From Bacillus sp. Marseille-Q1617 (GTDB taxonomy: Bacteria > Bacillota > Bacilli > Bacillales > Bacillaceae_B), in contig NZ_CAHJXM010000001.1 of assembly GCF_903645295.1 (NCBI RefSeq), forward strand, positions 496,001-560,000: a stretch of 64,000 nt of DNA. The letters run 5' to 3'. The stretch's first letter is position 1; every line of letters starts with the position of its first letter. The translations under genes were made by a program, and so were the position numbers. Shown here piece by piece: positions 41,454-50,478 of the stretch. The notes below the pieces were generated by a model. It had not been told where the DNA came from. It made no database searches and was given only the letters and a program-made list of their open reading frames with translations.

Positions 41454-42581
41454 TTAACGTTCGATCAGAGCTTTTCGCTTAGAAAAATCGACATCCTTAT
41501 AATACATGGATTTCACCAATACATTCGGTCCCAGACAGCGGGCTGCCGGACAGTGGCAGTTCAACTCCTTTGCAAGCTCCTGATCCTGCCATTTATCGAA
41601 GATGTCAGGAAGGGCATCATTCATGATATTGCCAAGCGGCGGTGTGTCACCAAAGTCAGTTACGATGACATCGCCTGTGAAGATATTGACGTTCAAGCGG
41701 GATCGGCCGTCAGGGTCATTGCGCACACTTACATTTTTGGCAGCGTACAGCTTCTTCAGCAATTCACGGTCTTCTTCTGATGAACTGCATGGGTAGAACG
41801 GCAGTGTACCGAATAGCATCCACACATCTTCATCACGGAACTGGAGGATGTTTTTAATGGCCTCGCGGGTTTCATCGAGTGATAGAGTCTCAAGGCTTGA
41901 AGCGAAGTCTGAAGGGTACATCGGATGAATTTCGTGACGTCCGCACTTCATTTCATCGACAACCTGGCGGTGGATTTTTTCAAGATAAGGAAGCGTATTT
42001 TTGTTCAGCATCGTCTCGGCCGATACAAGGACACCGGCTTCAGAAAGCGCGCGGCTGTTTTCGATCATCCGGTCAAACAGCTTCTGACGCTGCTCGCGGG
42101 TAGGCTTTCTCTCCATATTGGCAAATCCGACATCAATGAACTCATCCGTGGTGCCCCAGTTATGGGAAATGTGTAACACATCCAGATACGGGGCAATCAA
42201 TAAGTAACGGTCAAGGTCGAGCGTCAGGTTCGAGTTGATCTGTGTATGTACGCCTCTGGAATGTGCGTATTTAAGAAGGGGGAGCACAACATGTTCCACT
42301 GATTTTTTTGAAAGCATCGGCTCGCCTCCGGTAATACTAAGAGAACGGAGCGTCGTGATTTCATCAAGGCGCTGAAAGACGGTATCCATCGGCAGGATCT
42401 CAGGATCCTTCGGCGTCAGAGTGTAGCCGACTGCACAGTGCTCACACCGCATATTGCAGAGTGTGGTCGTCGTAAATTCAATGTTGGAAAGCGTGATGCC
42501 GCCATGCTCCTCAACATCCAGGTAAGCCTCCCAAGGGTCATGGTCAATCGACATTTTCTTGAAGAGAGTGGTTGGTTTCAT
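41454..42581 (-). CDS. yfkAB: Radical SAM protein, YfkAB family
   Basis: 375 residues. The radical SAM cluster motif is CNMRCEHC (residues 37-44) within TTTTLCNMRCEHCAVGY, followed by LRSLSITGGEPMLSKKS. The C-terminal CHCPAARC motif is the extra cysteine cluster of the YfkAB family. The frame is uninterrupted here, as in most Bacillus. The product and substrate are unknown. It is expressed opposite to the neighbouring yfkD-side genes. Confidence 0.9.
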   Translation of the reverse strand: MKPTTLFKKMSIDHDPWEAYLDVEEHGGITLSNIEFTTTTLCNMRCEHCAVGYTLTPKDPEILPMDTVFQRLDEITTLRSLSITGGEPMLSKKSVEHVVLPLLKYAHSRGVHTQINSNLTLDLDRYLLIAPYLDVLHISHNWGTTDEFIDVGFANMERKPTREQRQKLFDRMIENSRALSEAGVLVSAETMLNKNTLPYLEKIHRQVVDEMKCGRHEIHPMYPSDFASSLETLSLDETREAIKNILQFRDEDVWMLFGTLPFYPCSSSEEDRELLKKLYAAKNVSVRNDPDGRSRLNVNIFTGDVIVTDFGDTPPLGNIMNDALPDIFDKWQDQELAKELNCHCPAARCLGPNVLVKSMYYKDVDFSKRKALIER

Positions 42582-42695
42582 ATAGTAAAAACTCCTTTAC
42601 AATAAGTCACTAACTCATTATTGAAAACTGTGCCCCCCCTTGTCAATCCGAAAGTTATTGGTTACCATAATAAAGGTATGAAAGGAGAGATTCTC

Positions 42696-42878
42696 TTGGG
42701 CAAAGCCGTAAACGATAAAAACTCACAGGTTGATTACCTGAAACAGCGTTTGAACCTGTTTGTCGATGTGTTAGATTCAATCGACCCCGAGCAGGCTGAT
42801 GTAGAAGATATCGATCGTTTGATTTCCATGATCGATGATATAGAGACGAAATGCGAACAGTTTAAGAAGAGTGAATGA
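42696..42878 (+). CDS. Small helical protein, SE1561 type, 60 aa
   Basis: Starts at TTG 42696, seven bases after GGAGAG, giving MGKAVNDKNSQVDYLKQRLN. The rest is amphipathic helix: LFVDVLDSIDPEQADVEDIDRLISMIDDIETKCEQF, a pattern I associate with the SE1561 family of Firmicutes. The open frame extends back to 42621 but has no supporting RBS. Function unknown. Confidence 0.75.
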   Translation: MGKAVNDKNSQVDYLKQRLNLFVDVLDSIDPEQADVEDIDRLISMIDDIETKCEQFKKSE

Positions 42879-42906
42879 GAGTCCTGGTGATGGGGCTCTT
42901 TTTTTA
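42878..42906 (+). terminator. Terminator
   Basis: AGAGTCC and GGGGCTCT arms (one G-T) then a T-run. Confidence 0.75.
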
Positions 42907-43091
42907 TTATAGTTCTTATTTACCTATATTGCCTCTTTGGATAAAAGGGGTTCTTTTGTATTAAAAAGGAAAACAACTTAGAGTTTATCGGTGATTTTTG
43001 TCTCATTTATACTGGAAACAGTGGAAATTTTTTTCAATTTATTTATAATGACTAATTGTGATTAATTTACCAAAATAGGAGGAAAATTACA

Positions 43092-44462
43092 TTGAAGAAA
43101 ATGTTATTCGGAAGTCTATTGTTAGGAGGCCTATTGCTGGCTGGAAATAGTGCTTCTGCCAACGAACCAGAATTTACTGTTAAACAAACTGATTCATCTT
43201 TAAATGTACATATTCATGAAAAGGCTGATTACTACAAAGTATATAACAAGGGGGAATTAATTTATGAGGGTACTTCCCCGGATTGGAAAGATTCAATACA
43301 AGAGGACTTTAATAAATACAAAGTAGGAATCTATGAAAATAACAAACTTGAAAAAGTAGTAAATGTAAAAGTGGATAACCAAAAAGCTGACCAGACAAAA
43401 TCAACTAAGTCGATCATGTATAACCAGCAAAATAGTTTGAAAGAAGATGTCATGTCCAAAAAAGTAAGCGGTAATACACTTGAAAATATCGCCACTTCTG
43501 AGGAAGTGAAATTAAAATGGGCGTCACTTCCAGACGATGACGGATTGTACGAGATTTATAAAGATGGGAAAAAGATAGGTCAAACCAAAAATTTGACTTT
43601 CACAGACCGGAATGTAAAACCAGGTGAAAGATATTCATACAAAGTCATTAGCGAAACCGAAGTAGATCAGGAACAAAAAAACCTGATCAATGAGCAAATT
43701 GGTCAAGAGAAGCTGAAAGAATTCAACCCCCGGCAACTAAGAGAAATGTATGCTGTAAAAGGATCTCTTACAAATATTGTTAAGACTCCTGAAAATACCG
43801 AATCCTATTTAGTGGAAAAAGAAGCCTTAATTAAAACGCCAGAAAGTGAATCGGGAAATAACTTGTTAAAAGCAGCATCCTTCCCTGGCACCTCAGATTG
43901 GAGAAATTACATTTTCAGATATACGACTTTTATACCGCAAGACTCAGTAGAAGACCCTAAGCCTTTTAACGGAACTTATCTGAAGGGTGACGGCAGAGGG
44001 TATAATTACTTCTCTAATTCTTATCGAACAAGAGTTGATGTTAATGCATACCTTACGTGGAATGACTTTTTCTATAACAAAGATGTTGGTGAGTCCCATC
44101 GCTGCAGTGATTCAGCTTGTACCGACATTATTGAAAGTGACACAGCTTCTGAATCAGGAATAGAAGTACTCGAGGATTACTCATCAAGCAGTAAAATGCA
44201 ATGGAGAGTAAAGCATGATGTGGGTATTCCATTTGGTGCAGAATATCCAAATATTACTTACTATTATGATGCGACCCTTACCTCTTCTCCTTCTTTAAGT
44301 ATTAATGGATCACACGATAAAGCTCCGAGCCATGAGTTCTATATGGCTGTATATGCAAGTGATGTAATGGTGCCATTAGAGAAATACATGGTAGATAGCG
44401 AATGGGATTTCATTATGTTAGCACCGGGTATGCCGCAAGAATATTTTAATATTTCCATGTAA
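43092..44462 (+). CDS. Secreted protein with fibronectin-like modules, 456 aa
   Basis: TTG start nine bases after AGGAGG. Signal peptide MKKMLFGSLLLGGLLLAGNSASA. Two beta-sandwich-like modules follow (VKQTDSSLNVHIHEKADYYKVYNKG and VKLKWASLPDDDGLYEIYKDGKKIG). The C-terminal 200 residues (FNGTYLKGDGRGYNYFSNSYRTRVDVNAYL onward) resemble the DUF3238 domain, with a cysteine pair in HRCSDSACTD. The DNA is more AT-rich than the neighbours. Possibly a wall-associated or toxin-like exoprotein; function unknown. Confidence 0.7.
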   Translation: MKKMLFGSLLLGGLLLAGNSASANEPEFTVKQTDSSLNVHIHEKADYYKVYNKGELIYEGTSPDWKDSIQEDFNKYKVGIYENNKLEKVVNVKVDNQKADQTKSTKSIMYNQQNSLKEDVMSKKVSGNTLENIATSEEVKLKWASLPDDDGLYEIYKDGKKIGQTKNLTFTDRNVKPGERYSYKVISETEVDQEQKNLINEQIGQEKLKEFNPRQLREMYAVKGSLTNIVKTPENTESYLVEKEALIKTPESESGNNLLKAASFPGTSDWRNYIFRYTTFIPQDSVEDPKPFNGTYLKGDGRGYNYFSNSYRTRVDVNAYLTWNDFFYNKDVGESHRCSDSACTDIIESDTASESGIEVLEDYSSSSKMQWRVKHDVGIPFGAEYPNITYYYDATLTSSPSLSINGSHDKAPSHEFYMAVYASDVMVPLEKYMVDSEWDFIMLAPGMPQEYFNISM

Positions 44463-44470
44463 CACAGACG

Positions 44471-44502
44471 AAGGGATCCATTTAAAGAAATGGATCCCTT
44501 TG
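44471..44502. terminator. Bidirectional terminator
   Basis: AAGGGATCCATTT and AAATGGATCCCTT pair around AAAG, between converging genes. Confidence 0.85.
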
Positions 44503-44503
44503 G

Positions 44504-44902
44504 TTATGTAGCTTTTAATCTTTTTAATTTTACTAAGGAATTAATCATCCAGTATATGAAAGCAGTTGCAAAAATGGAAAAGAATATGTCAGGATTTTCG
44601 AAAAAGGGCTGATAATCATTGAAAAAATGATAAATTAAATAATGGAAAATAAATGAAAAAGTCAACAGGATGAATAGTCCGGGAATGGAAAAACTTTTAG
44701 CAGACCACTTTTCGATAAGTATTTGAATTGGAGTTGCAATGATCAAATAAATCAAAAAAAATAAAGCAGTGTAGGCTATAAATACAAGTATTGTAGAAAT
44801 TGAAAATTCTTTCATGATTTCCCTTACTCCGTATTCTGAAATAAGGTAAATACAACTGATGACAGAGGAAGATAGTAATGCTGCCAGTATTCTTTGTTTC
44901 AA
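44504..44902 (-). CDS. Four-helix membrane protein, 132 aa
   Basis: TTG start eight bases after GGGAGG. Four hydrophobic helices: ILAALLSSSVISCIYLI, ILVFIAYTALFFLIYLIIATPIQIL, IPGLFILLTFSFIFHYLIY and IFFSIFATAFIYWMINSLV. No motif is recognised. The convergent orientation separates it from the 456-aa secreted protein. Confidence 0.65.
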   Translation of the reverse strand: MKQRILAALLSSSVISCIYLISEYGVREIMKEFSISTILVFIAYTALFFLIYLIIATPIQILIEKWSAKSFSIPGLFILLTFSFIFHYLIYHFFNDYQPFFENPDIFFSIFATAFIYWMINSLVKLKRLKAT

Positions 44903-45157
44903 AATCCTTACCTCCCAGTCTAGATGAAATATTTTAGGACGGCCTTATTCTATCTTAGGTGGAAATTACAGTCAATATTTCTTTTTCCATATTATACAAA
45001 CTGAATCTTTTGTAATAGGAAGCAATATACATAGGGGTATTTGGCTTTATTTCCCGGAAAATGATGAACCCTGTCAAAATCCCCCTGACTTCCGGAAGGG
45101 ATTTTATCCCCTGAGTCAAATATATAACAGTGGTTCACATATAAAGGAGAGATACAT

Positions 45158-45607
45158 ATGCAAATCCAGGCGATACATAAAGAGCAGTGCCCCGCAGCGA
45201 AGGAAGTGATCCTGGCGGGTTTCCTTGAGCGATTCGGTTTCATCGACCACACCCTGAACCCCGATATCCAGGACATCTGGAGTGAATACATGCAGGGGGA
45301 TGATTTATTATTTTATGTGGGGATGGACGGGGATAGAATGGTTTGTACCGGGGCGATCCGGAGGGAATCCGAAGATACGTTTCAGGTCGTGAGGATGTCT
45401 GTGTTGAAGCCTTACCGGAAGCACGGACTCGGCCGGCGGATGCTTTCCCATTTGGAAAATAAGGCACATACCCTGGGCGCACGGAAGCTGATCCTTGAAA
45501 CGAATAAACAGTGGGCGGATGCCATTCAATTTTATAAAAAGAACGGGTACTCGGAGACTCATGAGGATGAAGTGTCCTGTTATTTCCAAAAGGAATTTCC
45601 TTTGTGA
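45158..45607 (+). CDS. GNAT family N-acetyltransferase
   Basis: 149 residues. The acetyl-CoA site is seen in FQVVRMSVLKPYRKHGLGRRMLSHLENKAHTLGARKLILETN, with the R-x-x-G-x-G/A pattern as RKHGLGRR. The end FYKKNGYSETHEDE is typical. AAAGGAGAG precedes the ATG. The substrate cannot be told from sequence. Confidence 0.88.
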   Translation: MQIQAIHKEQCPAAKEVILAGFLERFGFIDHTLNPDIQDIWSEYMQGDDLLFYVGMDGDRMVCTGAIRRESEDTFQVVRMSVLKPYRKHGLGRRMLSHLENKAHTLGARKLILETNKQWADAIQFYKKNGYSETHEDEVSCYFQKEFPL

Positions 45608-45705
45608 AATCCCTTTCAATCCGATTCTTATAGGAGTATAATGATTGGTGAAAAATCATGAATCGTTTGTACAATTCAAGTGGTAAAGGGGAATGGGGAA
45701 GAATG

Positions 45706-47259
45706 ATGAATAAAGAGACATTGCAGCAAAGTATGTATGACTTGATCGTGGAAACGTCCACGAACCTGCCGAAGGATGTGCGCCGTGCGATCCGTTCTGC
45801 GAAAGAGCGAGAGAATGCGGGGACGCGAGCGGCGATGAGCCTTGATACGATTTCGAATAACGTAAAGATGGCGGATGACAATGTATCTCCGATTTGTCAG
45901 GATACAGGTCTTCCTACATTTAAAATAAAGACTCCGGTCGGTGTGAATCAGCTGGAAATCAAAGATGCGATTTATGCGGCGATGGTACAGGCGACGAAAG
46001 ACGGTAAGCTGCGTCCAAACTCAGTTGATTCATTGACCGGCGCGAACTCAGGTGACAATCTCGGTCTTGGTACGCCTGTCGTCAAGTTCGAGCAATGGGA
46101 AAAGGATTATGTGGATGCGCGTCTGATTTTGAAAGGCGGCGGCTGTGAAAATAAAAACATCCAGTACAGTCTTCCTTGTGAACTTGAAGGGCTGGGCCGT
46201 GCAGGGCGCGACCTTGACGGAATCCGCAAGTGTGTGATGCATTCCGTGTACCAGGCACAGGGTCAGGGATGCAGCGCCGGCTTCATCGGAGTCGGTATCG
46301 GCGGAGATCGTTCTTCAGGATATGATCTGGCGAAGGAACAGCTTTTCCGTTCAGTCGATGATGTGAATCCTAATGAAGATCTTCGCAAGTTAGAAGAATA
46401 TGTGATGGATAACGCGAACGAACTTGGCATCGGGACAATGGGCTTCGGCGGGGAAACGACGCTTCTTGGCTGTAAGGTCGGCGTGATGAACCGCATCCCT
46501 GCAAGCTTCTTCGTTTCGGTTGCGTATAACTGCTGGGCATTCAGACGCCTTGGTGTAAAGCTTGATTCCGACGGTGGAATCGCTGAATGGTTCTATCAGG
46601 AAGGCGACAAGATTGATTTGACTCAAGGGTCCGAGGCACAACTGGAGACGGCAGCTGCTGATTCTGGAGAAACGCCGAATGTAGTGACGCTTCAAGCGCC
46701 GATCACAGAAGAGCAAATCCGCGAACTGAAGGTGGGAGACGTTGTGCAGATCAACGGCCGGATGTATACGGGACGCGACGCAATCCACAAACATTTGAGT
46801 GACAATGATGCGCCGGTTGATCTTGACGGGCAGATTATTTACCACTGCGGACCGGTCATGCTGAAGGACGACGAAGGCAACTGGCACGTGAAAGCGGCTG
46901 GACCGACGACGTCGATTCGTGAAGAGCCTTATCAAGGAGACATTATGAAGCGTTTCGGTATCCGCGCGGTCATCGGTAAAGGCGGAATGGGTCCTAAGAC
47001 GCTTGCTGCCTTGAGGGAGCACGGCGGTGTTTACTTGAACGCGATCGGCGGAGCGGCGCAGTATTATGCTGACTGCATCAAAGGTGTGGACGGAGTAGAC
47101 CTGATGCAATTTGGTATTCCTGAAGCTATGTGGCACTTGAATGTTGAAGGGTTCACTGCGGTCGTGACGATGGATTCTCATGGCAATTCCCTTCATGAAG
47201 AAGTGGATAAGTCATCATTGGAGAAGTTGGCGCAGTTTAAGGAGCCGGTTTTTAAATAA
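45706..47259 (+). CDS. fumA: Fumarate hydratase, class I (iron-sulfur)
   Basis: 517 residues fusing the alpha and beta domains of class I fumarase, which hydrates fumarate to malate in the TCA cycle. Cluster-binding cysteines appear in SPICQDTGLPTFK, GGGCENKNIQYSL and TLLGCKVGVMN, and catalytic-domain blocks in HCGPVMLKD, GPTTSIREEPYQGDI and IGKGGMGPKTLAAL. B. subtilis uses the class II enzyme instead, so this host has (or also has) the oxygen-sensitive type. The start is ATG 45703 or 45706; the frame back to 45658 lacks homology. Confidence 0.92.
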   Translation: MNKETLQQSMYDLIVETSTNLPKDVRRAIRSAKERENAGTRAAMSLDTISNNVKMADDNVSPICQDTGLPTFKIKTPVGVNQLEIKDAIYAAMVQATKDGKLRPNSVDSLTGANSGDNLGLGTPVVKFEQWEKDYVDARLILKGGGCENKNIQYSLPCELEGLGRAGRDLDGIRKCVMHSVYQAQGQGCSAGFIGVGIGGDRSSGYDLAKEQLFRSVDDVNPNEDLRKLEEYVMDNANELGIGTMGFGGETTLLGCKVGVMNRIPASFFVSVAYNCWAFRRLGVKLDSDGGIAEWFYQEGDKIDLTQGSEAQLETAAADSGETPNVVTLQAPITEEQIRELKVGDVVQINGRMYTGRDAIHKHLSDNDAPVDLDGQIIYHCGPVMLKDDEGNWHVKAAGPTTSIREEPYQGDIMKRFGIRAVIGKGGMGPKTLAALREHGGVYLNAIGGAAQYYADCIKGVDGVDLMQFGIPEAMWHLNVEGFTAVVTMDSHGNSLHEEVDKSSLEKLAQFKEPVFK

Positions 47260-47301
47260 GAGAATAGAGGATGTCAGCGGAAGTAAGAGCTGGCTTTTAG
47301 G

Positions 47302-47335
47302 AAATGTCCCGTGATTTTTCACGGGGCATTTTTAT
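47302..47335 (+). terminator. Terminator after the fumarase gene
   Basis: AATG(T)CCCGTG and CACGGGGCATT stem followed by TTTT. Confidence 0.85.
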
Positions 47336-47421
47336 GTAAATTTTCGGACCATTACTTTTGGGTGCATGGTAAAATAAGGGTATTATAATTTTTTAAAAAC
47401 ATATAGGATGGAGAATGTCGG

Positions 47422-47859
47422 ATGAGTTCAAATCAAAGTACGCAACAAGCATCTACACCGCCAAAGCATATCGTCTCTGCTGCCACGATTGTCATTAATA
47501 ATCAGGGGGAGATGCTTCTGATCAAAGGACCGAGAATGGGCTGGGAAATGCCCGGTGGCCAAGTGGAAGAAGGTGAATCGCTGAAAGAGGCGGCAATCAG
47601 GGAAACAATCGAGGAATCCGGGATCGAAGTCGAAATCACTAAGTTCTGCGGTATTTTTCAAAACGTGGAACAATCAATCTGTAACACGTTGTTTTTGGCC
47701 AAGCCGGTTGGCGGTACGCCGACCACTTCTGATGAGAGCCTTGAGGTTGGATTTTTTCCTATTGAGCAGGCGCTGGAAATGGTGACGTTCCCGAATTTCA
47801 GGGAGAGGATCAGATATTGTCTGGACGAAGAGACTCATCCGTTTTATGTAGAGTTTTAA
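47422..47859 (+). CDS. NUDIX hydrolase
   Basis: 145 residues with a complete Nudix box GGQVEEGESLKEAAIRETIEESGI (G-x5-E-x7-REUxEExGU) near residues 52-75. It hydrolyses a nucleoside diphosphate linked to another group, in an Mg-dependent manner; which one is not determined by sequence. It is monocistronic or leads into the 60-aa membrane protein 43 bases downstream. Confidence 0.9.
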   Translation: MSSNQSTQQASTPPKHIVSAATIVINNQGEMLLIKGPRMGWEMPGGQVEEGESLKEAAIRETIEESGIEVEITKFCGIFQNVEQSICNTLFLAKPVGGTPTTSDESLEVGFFPIEQALEMVTFPNFRERIRYCLDEETHPFYVEF

Positions 47860-47902
47860 GGATCGCCGGATTGTCATAGGATATGAAAAGGAGGCGATGG
47901 CT

Positions 47903-48085
47903 ATGTGGTGGTTCTGGGTCATGATTGCAGGGATTTTGATTTTTGCCTATTTCATCGATGTACGCAGGAAGAAAAGGAATAACGATGATCACCTGCCTGG
48001 GATCAATCCAGGTGCGAAGCCGGGGGAGGATCAGAATTATTCGGTGGGGAGTCATAGGGATTCCGGCGGGAGTACAGGACAGTGA
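47903..48085 (+). CDS. Small single-pass membrane protein, 60 aa
   Basis: MWWFWVMIAGILIFAYFIDV forms one membrane helix, then RRKKRN and a polar glycine-rich tail. AAGGAGG is nine bases before ATG 47903, while ATG 47897 has only three, so I prefer the later start. Small proteins like this are frequent in Bacillus; no function known. Confidence 0.65.
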   Translation: MWWFWVMIAGILIFAYFIDVRRKKRNNDDHLPGINPGAKPGEDQNYSVGSHRDSGGSTGQ

Positions 48086-48116
48086 ATAGTTGTCAGTTAG
48101 TTAGGTGAATTTTTTA

Positions 48117-48151
48117 AAACGCAGCAGGTTTGGTTTTCGCTGCGTTTTTTG
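48117..48151 (+). terminator. Terminator
   Basis: AAAACGCAGC and GCTGCGTTTT stem followed by T residues. Confidence 0.85.
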
Positions 48152-48232
48152 TATGAATTAAAGTCGGTCATTACCTAAGAACTTTCCAATAATCGCCATG
48201 TTTAGTATACTACAAGCAAATGGAGGGATCGT

Positions 48233-48793
48233 ATGAAACGGATAACATTTATCCTCATGATGGCGGCTGCGGCTGCATTGATTCTGGCTGGTTGCAGCGA
48301 ACCTGCCAATAAGGTGAAGATTAAGACGATCGACGGTGTAAATATTGAAAAATTACAGGAAAAGACAGGTACATACGTCGGGGACAATAGTAGCGTATAC
48401 AGCATCGTTCAGCAGCTTGCCGGCGGTGAAACCGTGAAAGGGCTCGATTTGTCCGGTGAAAGGATTAAGGTCACATACGGAATAAAAGAGGGTTCCGAGA
48501 TTTCTGAGGAACAATTGAACGAATATTGGTTTAATGGGCAGAATGTAGATAAAAAGAACTTTTATTATAATGCCATTTACCTGACGCTTCTGGTGCCGAA
48601 TGCAAAAGGGTTTGAGTTCAGCATTGATGAAACCACCGTGGCTGTCACGAGACAGCAGGTAGAAAAGGAGCTGAAAGAGGAATTCAAGAACTATCCCGAT
48701 GTAAATGATGAGGAAGCGGTCAGGAAGTTCATTGAGAGTAATAAGTCTAAATTAAAGGAACTCGCAAGCGAGGAGTATCAGGCTTTTCAGTAG
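48233..48793 (+). CDS. DUF4825 lipoprotein
   Basis: 186 residues with a lipoprotein signal and lipobox LAGC (cysteine 21). The mature domain starts with KLQEKTGTYVGDNSSVYSIVQQLAGGETVKGLDL, a pattern typical of DUF4825, and ends in a charged helix. It would be anchored to the outer face of the membrane. Function unknown; the domain often occurs near anti-sigma or resistance genes. Confidence 0.8.
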   Translation: MKRITFILMMAAAAALILAGCSEPANKVKIKTIDGVNIEKLQEKTGTYVGDNSSVYSIVQQLAGGETVKGLDLSGERIKVTYGIKEGSEISEEQLNEYWFNGQNVDKKNFYYNAIYLTLLVPNAKGFEFSIDETTVAVTRQQVEKELKEEFKNYPDVNDEEAVRKFIESNKSKLKELASEEYQAFQ

Positions 48794-48854
48794 AAGCTGG
48801 GTGGAATTTGGAGAGATGATTTGATTTGTTCAGGGCAAGGGTTCGGGGTTCGTA

Positions 48855-48968
48855 AGCTGAGAAAAATCGACAAATCGAGCAAAAAATCCTGAATTCGAGC
48901 AAATATGTTGGATTTCGAGCAAATATTCGGAGTGCCCGAGCAAAAATTCCAGATTTCGCGCATAAAAG
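48855..48968. repeat. Intergenic array F, 20-nt period
   Basis: Direct repeats of TTCGAGCAAATAT or variants. The GAGC cores start at 48877, 48897, 48917 and 48938, with GCGC at 48958, giving steps of 20, 20, 21 and 20. A partial unit precedes (TCGACAAA at 48868). Short minus-strand frames across it are translation artefacts of the repeat. Confidence 0.85.
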
Positions 48969-49068
48969 CTGCCGTGAACCTGATCGCACACAATTTGGAT
49001 ACTTTTAGTAAGCATGAAACCATCAACTTCTCAAAAACTAAAGAAAAAGAATGAGAAGGAAGGTTAAT

Positions 49069-49842
49069 ATGGCCAAGTTACTGAAAATCCTATTGATTGC
49101 ATCCCTATTCGTATTGATCATGCCGGCTAATGCAAAAGCCGTTTCGAATAATCCGATTGGCTGGGGCTTTAAGAAGAGCCGCGACGAAGTGCCGGCGGAA
49201 GCAGGATCTGCCCATGACGCACTGCTTGAAAAGTACGGGGCTTTCTATAAAGGGTCCCCTGGTAAAAAAGACATTTACCTCACTTTTGATAACGGCTACG
49301 AAAATGGATTCACGGAAAAGGTGCTTGATGTACTGAAAAAAGAAAAAGTCCCGGCAACGTTCTTCGTCACAGGGCATTATCTGCTCAGCGCTGAAGACCT
49401 TGTGAAACGAATGGTGAAAGAAGGGCATATCGTCGGGAATCACTCCTGGCACCATCCTGATTTTACCGCTACCACCGACCAGCGGGTGCGGGAAGAGCTG
49501 GAAAAAGTCAAAGTAAAAACCGCTGAACTGACAGGTCAGAAAGAAATGAAGTATCTCCGTCCGCCTAGAGGCGTATTCAGTGAGCGTACCCTTCAAATTG
49601 CCCAGCAGGAAGGCTACCGCCACGTCTTCTGGTCACTTGCATTCGTCGACTGGAAAACAAACGAACAGCGCGGATGGCAATACTCCTACGACAACATCAT
49701 GGCGCAGATCCATCCGGGTGCCATCATCCTGCTGCATACGGTCTCCAAAGACAATGCAGATGCTCTGGAAAAATCAATTCAAGATCTTAAGAAACGCGGG
49801 TACACATTCAAAAGCTTGGATGAACATCCGGCAATGAAATAA
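49069..49842 (+). CDS. pdaA: Peptidoglycan N-acetylmuramic acid deacetylase PdaA
   Basis: 257 residues, with a signal peptide (LLKILLIASLFVLIMPANAKA) and the NodB polysaccharide-deacetylase fold. Active-site motifs: LTFDNGYENG (the Asp-Asn in place of Asp-Asp is usual for PdaA), NHSWHHPDFT (zinc histidines), LRPPRGVFS and ILLHTVSKDNADAL. PdaA removes acetyl from muramic acid so that muramic-delta-lactam forms in the spore cortex, which is needed for germination. The ATG at 49069 follows AGAAGGAAGG. The B. subtilis homologue (yfjS) has the same neighbours. Confidence 0.93.
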   Translation: MAKLLKILLIASLFVLIMPANAKAVSNNPIGWGFKKSRDEVPAEAGSAHDALLEKYGAFYKGSPGKKDIYLTFDNGYENGFTEKVLDVLKKEKVPATFFVTGHYLLSAEDLVKRMVKEGHIVGNHSWHHPDFTATTDQRVREELEKVKVKTAELTGQKEMKYLRPPRGVFSERTLQIAQQEGYRHVFWSLAFVDWKTNEQRGWQYSYDNIMAQIHPGAIILLHTVSKDNADALEKSIQDLKKRGYTFKSLDEHPAMK

Positions 49843-49880
49843 GAGGGACGGGCCTTTAGTTCGCTAAAGGCCCGTCCCTC
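49843..49880. terminator. GAGGGACGGGCC hairpin after pdaA
   Basis: GAGGGACGGGCCTTTAG and CTAAAGGCCCGTCCCTC form a perfect 17-bp stem with a TTCG loop. It is a complete copy of the dispersed repeat, followed by GGCGCGTTAATGGGTTAAAG. It could act as terminator for both convergent genes. Confidence 0.75.
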
Positions 49881-49912
49881 GGCGCGTTAATGGGTTAAAG
49901 TTATTCGTTTTA

Positions 49913-50368
49913 TCAGTTGTACCAAAGCACAATTTCTTCAGAATTTTTCTTTCCGCATTCTGTCAGTTTGTACACGTTGTCTGCCATATCGTTTGTTGTG
50001 GAGTATTCGATATTCGTACAGGTCATGATGATCAACTCTCCTTCTCCAAACTTATCACGTCGGGAATCCGTTATGGATTTAAAAAACATTCCGTCGTAAC
50101 TTAGATCCTGCAGAATCGGATCGCCTTCCTCTGTATAGTAAACGATGCGTATATTGTCTTCCATTCCGCTTTGCGCATTTTCATAAAATTCATCAAAGCG
50201 CTCAAGATTCTCAACATTCCCATGTGTATTCACGATATCCGTTTCCTTTGGTTCATAGTCCTCGACCGGTTTCCCCACTTCCATCTCAACCTGATCCCCC
50301 GGCTCGTCACAACCTCCAGCCAGCAATACAAGCAGCATCCCGGCTGCCATCCACTTTTTCAAACCCAC
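49913..50368 (-). CDS. DUF4362 lipoprotein
   Basis: 151 residues, lipobox LAGGC (Cys 20). The mature part has IVNTHGNVENLERFDEFYENAQSGMEDNIRIVYYTEEGDPIL and FFKSITDSRRDKFG, the DUF4362 pattern known from Bacillus lipoproteins. The function is unknown. It is convergent with pdaA. Confidence 0.8.
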   Translation of the reverse strand: MGLKKWMAAGMLLVLLAGGCDEPGDQVEMEVGKPVEDYEPKETDIVNTHGNVENLERFDEFYENAQSGMEDNIRIVYYTEEGDPILQDLSYDGMFFKSITDSRRDKFGEGELIIMTCTNIEYSTTNDMADNVYKLTECGKKNSEEIVLWYN

Positions 50369-50478
50369 CAGCCCCTTTTACCGTATTCTACCACACTAGA
50401 CGTACCGTAACGTTGAAGGGTTACACCCGGCATATGCTATAATACACATACGAGTTTTGACGCGGAGGGATGAGGACG

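Noticed and set aside
46390..47196. 268-codon minus-strand ORF opposite the fumarase gene
   Set aside because: Antisense shadow of a clearly identified enzyme; histidine/arginine-rich composition and no start signals.
48787..49026. Overlapping minus-strand ORFs of 61-80 codons
   Set aside because: They read through the 20-nt array F and translate the repeat; no RBS, and product composition is repeat-derived.
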